This document shows, in pieces, positions 54,516 through 61,467 of a stretch of DNA of 61,467 nt. The stretch's first letter is position 1, and every line of letters starts with the position of its first letter. Below the pieces are notes generated by a model. That model had not been told where the DNA came from, did not search any database, and saw only the letters and a program-made list of their open reading frames with translations. This stretch comes from an uncultured Pelagibacteraceae bacterium (GTDB taxonomy: Bacteria > Pseudomonadota > Alphaproteobacteria > Pelagibacterales > Pelagibacteraceae): the NCBI GenBank assembly GCA_902576785.1, contig CACGWC010000008.1:1-61467 (forward strand), given 5' to 3'. Position numbers and translations under genes: made by a program.

Positions 54516-54591
54516 TGGCTCCTCGGGCAGGACTCGAACCTGCGACCAATTGATTAACAGTCAACTGCTCTACCAACTGAGCTACCGAGGA
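54516..54591 (-). tRNA. tRNA-Asn (anticodon GTT)
   Basis: 76 nt on the minus strand including CCA. The acceptor TCCTCGG pairs with CCGAGGA, discriminator G. Anticodon arm GTTGA-CTGTTAA-TCAAT gives GTT. D-loop (AGCTCAGTTGGTAGAGCA) and T-arm (GGTTCGAGTCC) are standard. Asparagine is very frequent in this AT-rich proteome. It ends 14 nt after the XRE stop, head-on. Confidence 0.97.
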
Positions 54592-54644
54592 ATGTAAAAT
54601 CACAACTTACTTTTTTTTTATATTATCTCAACAAAAATATATTG

Positions 54645-54718
54645 TGGAGGCAACGCCCGGAATCGAACCGGGATACAAGGATTTGCAATCCTCTGCGTAA
54701 CCATTCCGCCACGTTGCC
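54645..54718 (-). tRNA. tRNA-Cys (anticodon GCA)
   Basis: 74 nt on the minus strand including CCA. The acceptor GGCAACG pairs with CGTTGCC, with discriminator U as expected for tRNA-Cys. Anticodon arm GAGGA-TTGCAAA-TCCTT gives GCA. The T-arm GGTTCGATTCC is present. It is 53 nt from tRNA-Asn, in the same direction, so both probably form one transcript starting in the 115-nt gap before valS. Confidence 0.97.
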
Positions 54719-54833
54719 ATGAATTAAATATTCAATGAGGACATATATAATTAATTTTATAATTTAGTCTATAAATTTAACGGATAATTTCATTGTTGTT
54801 TATTGATATGATTAATTTATAAAATAATTATCC

Positions 54834-57461
54834 ATGAGTTCAGACAAATATATTCACGAAAATGTTGAAAATAAGATTTATTCTTATTGGGAAGAAAAAA
54901 AATTATTTAAACCAAAATCTAACAAAAAACAATTTTCTATAGTTATCCCACCACCAAATGTAACAGGTAGTCTTCATATGGGACATGCATTAAATAATTC
55001 TATTCAAGACTTATTAACTCGATATCATCGAATGAATAATTTTGAGACTTTATGGCAACCTGGAACTGACCATGCAGGTATTGCTACACAGGCATTAGTA
55101 GAAAAAAAACTAAAATCTGAAGGTATCGATAAAAATGATTTGGGTAGAGAAAAATTCATCGAAAAAGTTTGGGAATGGAAAGGTCAGTATGGCGATATTA
55201 TTATTAATCAATTAAAAAAATTAGGCTGTTCGTGTGATTGGTCTAGAAATGCCTTCACCATGGACGATAATCTATCAAAATCTGTATTAAAAGTTTTTGT
55301 TGAAATGTACAAAAATGGTTTAATTTACAAATCAAAAAAATTAGTCAATTGGGACACTGTATTAAAAACGGCAATATCCGATTTAGAGGTAGATCAAAGA
55401 GAAGTTAATTCAAAACTATACCACATCAATTATCCAATAGAAGGGACAGATAAATTTATAACTATTGCAACTACTAGACCAGAAACCATGTTAGGAGATA
55501 CAGCGGTTGCAGTTAATCCATCAGATGAAAGATTTAAATCATTAGTAAATAAAAATGTAATAGTTCCAATAGTTGATAGAAAAATAAAAATTATAGAAGA
55601 TGATTATGCAGATCCTGAACAAGGTACTGGAGCTGTTAAAATTACTCCAGCACATGATTTCAATGATTATGAAGTAGGGGAGAGAAACAATTTAGAAATC
55701 ATAAATGTTTTTACACCAGATGGTAAAATTAATGAAAATGCACCTGATAATTATGTTGGACTTGATAGATTTGAAGCTAGAAAAAGAATTTTAAAAGAAC
55801 TTTCTGATAAAGAATTATTTGTTAAAGAAGAAAAAATTAAAAATAAAGTTCCATATGGTGATAGATCTAATTCTATAATTGAACCTTATTTAACTGAGCA
55901 ATGGTTTGCAGATGCTAAGAAGCTTTCAATAAAAGCAAAAGAAATTGTAAATAATAAAACAACTAATTTTTTTCCAGTTAATTGGACAAAAACATATTTT
56001 CAATGGATGGATAATATAGAACCTTGGTGTATCTCTAGGCAACTTTGGTGGGGTCATCAAATACCTGCATGGTATGGACCTGATGGAGAAATATTTGTAG
56101 ATGAAACAGAAGAAGGTGCAAATAAATTAGCCAAAGAACATTATAAAAAAGATGTTGAATTAATTAGAGATCCAGATGTTCTTGATACATGGTTTTCTTC
56201 CGGTCTATGGCCTTTTGCAACTCTAGGATGGCCAGAAAAAAATGAATACATGGATAAATTTTACCCAACTTCAGTATTGGTAACAGGATTTGATATCATT
56301 TTCTTTTGGGTTGCAAGAATGATTATGTTTGGAATGGAATTTCAAAACAAAGAACCTTTTAAAAATATTTATGTTCATGCATTAGTTAGAGATGAAAAAG
56401 GTCAAAAAATGTCAAAGTCTAAAGGCAATGTAATTGATCCATTAGAATTAATAGAAAAATATAGTGCTGATGCTTTAAGATTTACACTTTTGTCAATGGC
56501 ATCTCCTGGACGAGATGTAAAATTATCAGAGGATAGAGTTAAAGGTTATAGAAATTTTTTAAATAAAATATGGAACGCTAACAATTTTCTAATTCGAAAT
56601 GATTGTAAATTTGAAAATATAGAAACGCCTAATGATTTAAAACTAAATATTAATAAATGGATTTTTGTTGAATTCACTAACACTAATGAAAAGATTAAAA
56701 AATCAATAGATAGTTATCGATTTGATGAGGCTGCAAGAATTGCATATCAATTTGTATGGCATTCTTTCTGTGATTGGTATCTAGAATTATCTAAAACTGT
56801 CTTTTATTCAGAAAATAATAAAAATATCGAAGAAACAAGAAATGTAGCTAGCTTCATATTTACTCAAATTCTAGTTATTTTGCACCCATTCATTCCATTT
56901 TTAACTGAGGAAATATGGTTGAAAAATAAATTAGATAAAGACGGTAAAGATTTTCTTATGTTAAAAAACTGGTCTGAAGCCAATTCCAGTGAAGATAAAG
57001 ACACTAATGAAGTAAATGAAATAATCGAATTTGTCTCATCTATACGTTCTTTTAAAAATGAAATAGAAATAAGTCCCGGATCATTTGTTAAAATCTTAGT
57101 GAACAAAATAAATCCCGAAATTAAGAAATTTATTGAAAATAACTCTAATACATTAAAAAAAATTGGCAGAATTAATGAATTTGTAAATGAAGATATTAAA
57201 AAACCTTCAGCAAACTTGGTCATTAAAGGTGAAATATTTAAAATTTACTTTGATGAAGATGTAGATTTGTCAAAAATTAAAGAAACACTGTTAAATAAAA
57301 AGAATAAAATTGAGAAAGAGATGGAAAAAATTAATACAAGGCTAAATAATAAAAGTTTTATTGAAAGAGCTCCAAATGATATTGTTGAGCAAGAAAAGTC
57401 TAACTTTATTAATTTAGAAAAAGATGTTAATAAATTAAATTATACTTTAGAAAGTCTATAA
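54834..57461 (+). CDS. valS: Valyl-tRNA synthetase
   Basis: Class I synthetase, 875 residues, somewhat shorter than E. coli's 951. The HIGH-type motif is in [17 protein letters not shown] (about 38-54), a CP1 editing domain carries [20 protein letters not shown] near 214-233 and [19 protein letters not shown] near 265-283, and the KMSKS motif is [12 protein letters not shown] near 524-535. The anticodon-binding domain and a short C-terminal coiled coil ([20 protein letters not shown]) follow. It is divergent from the tRNA pair; the promoter should lie in 54719-54833. Its last base overlaps the ilvD start. Confidence 0.97.
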   Translation: MSSDKYIHENVENKIYSYWEEKKLFKPKSNKKQFSIVIPPPNVTGSLHMGHALNNSIQDLLTRYHRMNNFETLWQPGTDHAGIATQALVEKKLKSEGIDKNDLGREKFIEKVWEWKGQYGDIIINQLKKLGCSCDWSRNAFTMDDNLSKSVLKVFVEMYKNGLIYKSKKLVNWDTVLKTAISDLEVDQREVNSKLYHINYPIEGTDKFITIATTRPETMLGDTAVAVNPSDERFKSLVNKNVIVPIVDRKIKIIEDDYADPEQGTGAVKITPAHDFNDYEVGERNNLEIINVFTPDGKINENAPDNYVGLDRFEARKRILKELSDKELFVKEEKIKNKVPYGDRSNSIIEPYLTEQWFADAKKLSIKAKEIVNNKTTNFFPVNWTKTYFQWMDNIEPWCISRQLWWGHQIPAWYGPDGEIFVDETEEGANKLAKEHYKKDVELIRDPDVLDTWFSSGLWPFATLGWPEKNEYMDKFYPTSVLVTGFDIIFFWVARMIMFGMEFQNKEPFKNIYVHALVRDEKGQKMSKSKGNVIDPLELIEKYSADALRFTLLSMASPGRDVKLSEDRVKGYRNFLNKIWNANNFLIRNDCKFENIETPNDLKLNINKWIFVEFTNTNEKIKKSIDSYRFDEAARIAYQFVWHSFCDWYLELSKTVFYSENNKNIEETRNVASFIFTQILVILHPFIPFLTEEIWLKNKLDKDGKDFLMLKNWSEANSSEDKDTNEVNEIIEFVSSIRSFKNEIEISPGSFVKILVNKINPEIKKFIENNSNTLKKIGRINEFVNEDIKKPSANLVIKGEIFKIYFDEDVDLSKIKETLLNKKNKIEKEMEKINTRLNNKSFIERAPNDIVEQEKSNFINLEKDVNKLNYTLESL

Positions 57462-59179
57462 TGCGGAAATTTAATAAAAAAAAACTACCAAGTAGATATA
57501 CGACAGTAGGTGCTGATAGAGCTCCTCAAAGATCCTTTTATTATGCAATGGATTTAACAGAAAAAGATGTAGCAAAACCTTTTGTAGGTGTTGTTTCAAC
57601 TTGGAATGAGGCTGCGCCTTGTAATATTAATTTAATGAAACAAGCCCAATTTGTAAAACAAGGTGTGAATTCATCAGGAGGAACACCTAGAGAATTTTGC
57701 ACAATAACAGTTACTGATGGTATCGCTATGGGTCATGAAGGTATGAAATCTTCATTGATCTCAAGAGATGTAATTGCAGACTCTACTGAATTAACTGTAA
57801 GAGGCCATTGTTATGATGCTTTAGTTGGTTTAGCTGGCTGTGATAAATCTTTACCAGGTCTAATGATGTCTATGGTTAGATTAAATATTCCTAGTGTATT
57901 TATTTATGGTGGTTCAATACTTCCAGGTAGATTTGAAGGTAAGGATGTTACTGTTGTTGATGTTTTTGAAGGTGTTGGAAAATATACATCAAAAAAAATG
58001 ACAGCTCATGCTCTTAGAAAATTAGAATTAAAAGCTTGTCCTAGTGCAGGTGCTTGCGGGGGTCAATTTACTGCAAATACAATGGCATGTGTTTCAGAAG
58101 CAATTGGATTAGCTCTACCTTATTCAGCAGGAACTCCTGCCCCTTATAAAGAAAGACATAAGTATGCAATTAACAGCGGTAAAGCTGTAATGAAACTTTT
58201 AGAAAAAAATATCAGACCAAGAGATATTGTTACAAGAAAAGCATTAGAAAATGCTGCTACAGTTGTTGCTGCAACTGGAGGATCTACTAATGCAGGTTTA
58301 CACTTACCAGCCATTGCAAATGAAATTGGAATTAAATTTGATTTAATGGATGTTGCAAAAATTTTTAAAAGAACTCCTTATCTTGCTGATTTAAAACCAG
58401 GTGGAAAATATGTTGCAAAAGATATGTGGGAAGCAGGAGGTGTTCCAATGCTTTTAAAAACTCTTTACGATGGTGGATATATTCATGGAGATTGTATGAC
58501 CGTTACAGGAAAGACAATGAAAGAGAATTTAAAAAATGTGAAATTTAATCCAAAACAAAAAGTAATGAGAAGTTATAAAAATCCAATCACGCCAACTGGT
58601 GGTGTTGTTGGATTAAGAGGTAATTTAGCTCCAGAAGGTGGAATTGTTAAAATTGCAGGTTTGAAAAAATTACAATTTACTGGAAGAGCAAGATGTTTTG
58701 ACTCTGAAGAAAAAGCTTACAAAGCTGTAAAAGAAAGAAAATACAAAGACGGTGATATAATTATAATTAGATATGAAGGTCCCAAAGGTGGTCCGGGAAT
58801 GAGAGAAATGTTGCAGACGACAGCTGCAATTTATGGACAAGGAAAAGGGGAGAAAGTAGCCCTTATAACGGACGGTAGGTTCTCTGGGGCTACCAGAGGC
58901 TTCTGTATTGGTCATGTGGGTCCTGAGGCCTCTATAGGCGGCCCAATAGCCCTTTTAAAGAACGGAGATATAATTGATATAGATGCAAAAAAGGGGACTA
59001 TTAACGTTAGATTAAGTAAAAAAGAGCTTAGTTTGAGAAAAAAGAAATGGAAACAAAGAAAAATGAACTTTGGAAACGGAACTCTTTGGAAATATGCTCA
59101 AACAGTAGGACCAGCTTATTTAGGTGCACCTACTCACCCAGGTGGTAAAAACGAGGTTAAAACATACGCTGATATTTGA
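57461..59179 (+). CDS. ilvD: Dihydroxy-acid dehydratase
   Basis: Fe-S enzyme of branched-chain amino acid synthesis, 572 residues. Motifs are [20 protein letters not shown] (about 49-68), [14 protein letters not shown] near 126-139, [20 protein letters not shown] near 198-217, and the C-terminal signature [20 protein letters not shown] near 471-490. Two or more cluster cysteines are visible. Pairing with valS (valine synthesis and charging) is functionally neat. Bases 58841-58960 are much more GC-rich than their flanks (see finding). The stop overlaps manC by one base. Confidence 0.96.
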   Translation: MRKFNKKKLPSRYTTVGADRAPQRSFYYAMDLTEKDVAKPFVGVVSTWNEAAPCNINLMKQAQFVKQGVNSSGGTPREFCTITVTDGIAMGHEGMKSSLISRDVIADSTELTVRGHCYDALVGLAGCDKSLPGLMMSMVRLNIPSVFIYGGSILPGRFEGKDVTVVDVFEGVGKYTSKKMTAHALRKLELKACPSAGACGGQFTANTMACVSEAIGLALPYSAGTPAPYKERHKYAINSGKAVMKLLEKNIRPRDIVTRKALENAATVVAATGGSTNAGLHLPAIANEIGIKFDLMDVAKIFKRTPYLADLKPGGKYVAKDMWEAGGVPMLLKTLYDGGYIHGDCMTVTGKTMKENLKNVKFNPKQKVMRSYKNPITPTGGVVGLRGNLAPEGGIVKIAGLKKLQFTGRARCFDSEEKAYKAVKERKYKDGDIIIIRYEGPKGGPGMREMLQTTAAIYGQGKGEKVALITDGRFSGATRGFCIGHVGPEASIGGPIALLKNGDIIDIDAKKGTINVRLSKKELSLRKKKWKQRKMNFGNGTLWKYAQTVGPAYLGAPTHPGGKNEVKTYADI

Positions 59180-60381
59180 TGAAAATTAGACCTGTAATAC
59201 TTTGTGGTGGTGCAGGAACACGACTTTGGCCCAATTTAAAAAATACTCAAGCAAAACAATTTATTGATTTTGGTGGTTGGACATTATTACAAAAAGCTTT
59301 TGAAAGAATAAATAATAATTCTTACGATTTTCCAATAATAAGTACAAATCTCAAATATTTAAAAGATGTTAAGAAAACATTAAAAAAATCTAAAATAAAA
59401 AAATATAAAATAATATTAGAACCAGCAAAAAAAAACACAGCACCAGCAATTTTAGTAAGTGCTTTAATTAAAGAAATTCCATTTGATCAGCCAATAATGT
59501 TTTTTACTTCAGATCATTTGATTGAAAATCCAAGTATTTTAACAAGATCTTTAAAAACTAATGTTAAAAATTTAAGTGATGAAAATATATTTATATTTGG
59601 GATTAAACCAACTCGACCATCCAATGAGTACGGATATCTTAAAACAAAAAGTAAAAATAAGTTAAACAAAGTTACTAAATTTATTGAAAAACCAACAGAG
59701 CAAAAAGCCAAAAAGATAATTAAATCTAGAGGCTATTGGAACTCTGGTATGTTTTACTTAAAAAAATCATCAATAATCAATAACTTTAAAAAATATCAGC
59801 CTAGTATTTATAAAGCATGTCTAAAATCTTTAGAAAAATCTAAGGTTAGAAATAATACGTATTTTTTAAATAAAAAATTCTTTGATAAATGTAAGGAAAT
59901 TTCTTTTGATTATGCAATTCTTGAAAAATCAAAGAATATAAATGCAATAAAGCTTAGTATTCAATGGTCAGATCTTGGTAATTGGTTTGAAATATCAAAA
60001 ATATATAAAAAAAATAAAAATAAATACTTTAAGAAAAAAAATGTTTTTCATAGACCATGGGGAAGATATACAAACCTATACGAGGGTAAAAACTTTCTAG
60101 TAAAAGAATTAGTGGTCAATTCTAAGTCTAAATTAAGCTTACAAAAGCATTTTCATCGATCTGAATATTGGACCATTACTGATGGAAAACCTCTAATTAC
60201 ATTAAACAAGAAAAATTTCTTAAAAAAACCAGGAGAAAAAATATTCATACCAAGAGAAGCAATTCATCGAATAGAAAATAAATTTAAGAAAAAAGTAAAA
60301 ATTATTGAAATACAAACTGGACCTATTTTAAAAGAGACAGATATAGTTAGATATCAAGATATTTACGGTAGAGTGAATTAA
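59179..60381 (+). CDS. manC: Mannose-1-phosphate guanylyltransferase (ManC/AlgA-like)
   Basis: Makes GDP-mannose from mannose 1-phosphate and GTP; in bifunctional members it also isomerises fructose 6-phosphate. I use the ATG at 59179 (400 residues, KIRPVILCGGAGTRLWPNLK), which overlaps the ilvD stop as TGATG; the TTG just before is less likely. The nucleotidyltransferase domain (about 1-270) has CGGAGTRLWP and FIEKPTEQKA; the C-terminal MannoseP_isomer cupin (about 290-395) has KLSLQKHFHRSEYWTITDGK and the EIQTGP ending. Shorter than the usual 470; product likely feeds surface polysaccharide. Confidence 0.92.
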   Translation: MKIRPVILCGGAGTRLWPNLKNTQAKQFIDFGGWTLLQKAFERINNNSYDFPIISTNLKYLKDVKKTLKKSKIKKYKIILEPAKKNTAPAILVSALIKEIPFDQPIMFFTSDHLIENPSILTRSLKTNVKNLSDENIFIFGIKPTRPSNEYGYLKTKSKNKLNKVTKFIEKPTEQKAKKIIKSRGYWNSGMFYLKKSSIINNFKKYQPSIYKACLKSLEKSKVRNNTYFLNKKFFDKCKEISFDYAILEKSKNINAIKLSIQWSDLGNWFEISKIYKKNKNKYFKKKNVFHRPWGRYTNLYEGKNFLVKELVVNSKSKLSLQKHFHRSEYWTITDGKPLITLNKKNFLKKPGEKIFIPREAIHRIENKFKKKVKIIEIQTGPILKETDIVRYQDIYGRVN

Positions 60382-60389
60382 TACTCTTT

Positions 60390-61229
60390 ATGGATACATT
60401 AGTATTTTCTGTCGTTTTATTGGCAGCACTACTTCATGCCACTTGGAATGGCATGGTCAAAAAGCACTCGGATAAAGCAGTTGCTCTAGCAGGAATAATT
60501 TTAGGTCATATACCTTTTTCATTTGTTGCAATCATCTTGTTACCCGCACCCTCAATAGAAAGTATACCTTATATCTTCGCAAGTATTGTTGTACACATTG
60601 GCTATCAATGGTTCTTGCTTAAATCATATGAGATTGGGGATTTGACAAAAGTCTATCCTATAGCAAGAGGCACAGGCCCCTTATTTGTAACTGTAGTCTC
60701 AATTTTATTTTTAGGCGTTGTTTTAAATAAGTTTATTTTGATCTCTATTTTCTTAATATGTTTTGGTATTTTTTTTCTTGGTATTTCCGATTATAAAAAC
60801 AGTAGCTTAAATGTAATTAAATTTTCTTTTACAACAGGTTTGTTTATTGGCTCATACTCACTCGTAGATGGATATGGAGCAAGAGTGAGTAATTCTGCAA
60901 TATCTTTTGTCAGCTGGTCTTTCATATTAAACGCTATGATTTTCCCATTTATTCTTAGTTTAAGAGGTCAAAAGGATATTATTAAAAGGGTTTATAGAGA
61001 GGGTAAAATGATATTTTTTTACGGTGTAACATTATCATATGCTAGTTATGCCTTGGCTGTATGGGCATTTACAAAAGCTCCAATACCCGTTGTTACATCT
61101 TTAAGAGAAACAAGTATTTTATTATCAATATTTATTGGATATTTTTTATTAAAAGAAAGTATCAATTTAAAAAAAATCATATCAATTTTATTTATTTTAA
61201 TAGGTGTGATTGGGATTAAATTATTTTAA
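60390..61229 (+). CDS. EamA/DMT-superfamily transporter, substrate unknown
   Basis: 279 residues with about ten membrane helices in two EamA repeats (about 4-134 and 144-277). The opening LAALLHATWNGMVKKHSDKA is typical of one EamA subgroup, with SYEIGDLTKVYPIARGTGPL near 79-98, and SLRETSILLSIFIGYFLLKE near 238-257 in the second repeat. Substrates in the superfamily include amino acids, nucleotide sugars and other metabolites; none can be assigned here. The first 300 bases are noticeably less AT-rich than manC next door. It starts 8 nt after manC; no terminator lies right after it, but one follows at 61350. Confidence 0.88.
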   Translation: MDTLVFSVVLLAALLHATWNGMVKKHSDKAVALAGIILGHIPFSFVAIILLPAPSIESIPYIFASIVVHIGYQWFLLKSYEIGDLTKVYPIARGTGPLFVTVVSILFLGVVLNKFILISIFLICFGIFFLGISDYKNSSLNVIKFSFTTGLFIGSYSLVDGYGARVSNSAISFVSWSFILNAMIFPFILSLRGQKDIIKRVYREGKMIFFYGVTLSYASYALAVWAFTKAPIPVVTSLRETSILLSIFIGYFLLKESINLKKIISILFILIGVIGIKLF

Positions 61230-61349
61230 TTAAATTGTAACAATCTATAAATATTTTTGTCATTAAAGTTTATTAAAAATAATTAACAAAAATTTTAAAT
61301 AATAAAACATCTTCATTTCCTCTTTGTTTAAAATTTTGTTGATTAACTA

Positions 61350-61381
61350 CCTTCCCCTTTTTGTTATAAAAAAGGGGAGGG
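61350..61381. terminator. Bidirectional hairpin terminator
   Basis: CCTTCCCCTTTTT (61350-61362) pairs with AAAAAGGGGAGGG (61369-61381) across the loop GTTATA, giving a 13-bp stem with one G-T pair. It lies 121 nt after the DMT transporter stop and 14 nt beyond the stop of the minus-strand partial gene, between two converging genes. T-rich DNA follows on the plus strand (ACAATTTTTA); the minus-strand side has a weaker T-run, so it is best seen as serving both strands. The stretch 61230-61349 before it is AT-rich and holds nothing else I can support. Confidence 0.8.
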
Positions 61382-61395
61382 ACAATTTTTATACA

Positions 61396-61467
61396 TTAAT
61401 TATTTACAGACGCAGGACTCTCACTGGTTTTCTTTTTAGCTAATTTTTTTGCTTTTTTTTCGGCAAC
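61396..61467 (-). CDS. C-terminal end of a lysine-rich protein (5' part outside window)
   Basis: Read on the minus strand the frame is open from the window edge to a TAA at 61396-61398 and ends VAEKKAKKLAKKKTSESPAS followed by VNN. The Ala/Lys-rich tail is typical of the ends of RNA- or DNA-binding or ribosome-associated proteins, but 23 residues do not allow a family call. A hairpin terminator just downstream (61350-61381) supports a real 3' end of a gene. Confidence 0.6.
   Translation of the reverse strand, partial: VAEKKAKKLAKKKTSESPASVNN

Noticed and set aside
54516..54718. tRNA-Asn/tRNA-Cys pair as a possible integration site of a mobile element
   Set aside because: No integrase, no repeated tRNA 3' end and no foreign gene block is seen nearby; both flanks are housekeeping genes.
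58670..58915. Minus-strand open frame over the GC-rich part of ilvD
   Set aside because: It has no start context or known motif and ends in the middle of the island; the island is better treated as a composition anomaly of ilvD.

Overview
This 61.5-kb window is chromosomal DNA that looks like a SAR11-clade alphaproteobacterium ('Candidatus Pelagibacter' or a close relative). The inference rests on four things: very AT-rich DNA, with Lys, Asn and Ile codons and AGA arginine codons dominating; almost no intergenic space; gene orders typical of Alphaproteobacteria (nuo-birA-coaX-rnj-DUF1467-proS-lolC-lolD-dnaE, rpsB-tsf-frr-uppS-cdsA-dxr-bamA-lpxD-fabZ-lpxA-lpxI-lpxB, trpEGDC-lexA, ntrYX-trkAH); and small, trimmed versions of many proteins. 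There is no rRNA, CRISPR array, insertion sequence, integrase or prophage gene in view. No stretch longer than 300 bases lacks a gene.

Layout. Bases 1-15706, plus strand: the end of nuoI, nuoJKLMN (membrane arm of complex I), birA, coaX, RNase J, a DUF1467 protein, proS, lolC/E-lolD and dnaE, with gaps of 0-3 nt or overlaps throughout. Bases 15707-27426, plus strand: a structured leader RNA, then rpsB, tsf, frr, uppS, cdsA, dxr, bamA, skp, lpxD, fabZ, lpxA, lpxI and lpxB, covering translation factors, isoprenoid and phospholipid precursors, outer-membrane assembly and lipid A. Bases 27409-34811, minus strand: ppiD-trpE-trpG-trpD-trpC, then lexA with its own SOS box, then gltX. Bases 34869-41318, plus strand: tpiA, secG, pyrG, kdsA, eno, ftsB, lipA and a COQ10/RatA-like gene. 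Bases 41326-43369, minus strand: a cinA-C domain protein, pgpA and ispDF. Bases 43407-49324, plus strand: ntrY-ntrX and trkA-trkH. Then come tRNA-Arg(TCT), the general L-amino-acid ABC transporter aapJ-aapQMP with a terminator after aapJ, an XRE regulator, tRNA-Asn and tRNA-Cys on the minus strand, then valS, ilvD, manC and an EamA-type transporter. The window ends in a two-way terminator and the tail of a minus-strand gene with a lysine-rich C-terminus.

How the parts fit. The window is mostly core housekeeping: respiration, tRNA charging, replication, cell envelope, tryptophan synthesis, glycolysis and lipoate. The environment-facing part is the NtrYX phosphorelay, potassium uptake and the amino-acid transporter, which suits an oligotroph living on dissolved amino acids and short of nitrogen.

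I found no wholly new multi-gene system. The items most worth a second look are: a short island inside ilvD whose GC content and codon choice differ sharply from its surroundings; the rpsB leader, which folds on paper into a hairpin plus pseudoknot reaching the ribosome-binding site; the GTTC-N7-GTTC SOS box ahead of lexA; an 18-bp palindrome ahead of aapJ; an NtrY/NtrX pair without a PAS domain and without a GAFTGA loop; and several places where genes usual in alphaproteobacterial operons (pyrH, rseP, pdh, moaC/moeA/comEC, dusB-ntrBC) are missing with clean junctions.
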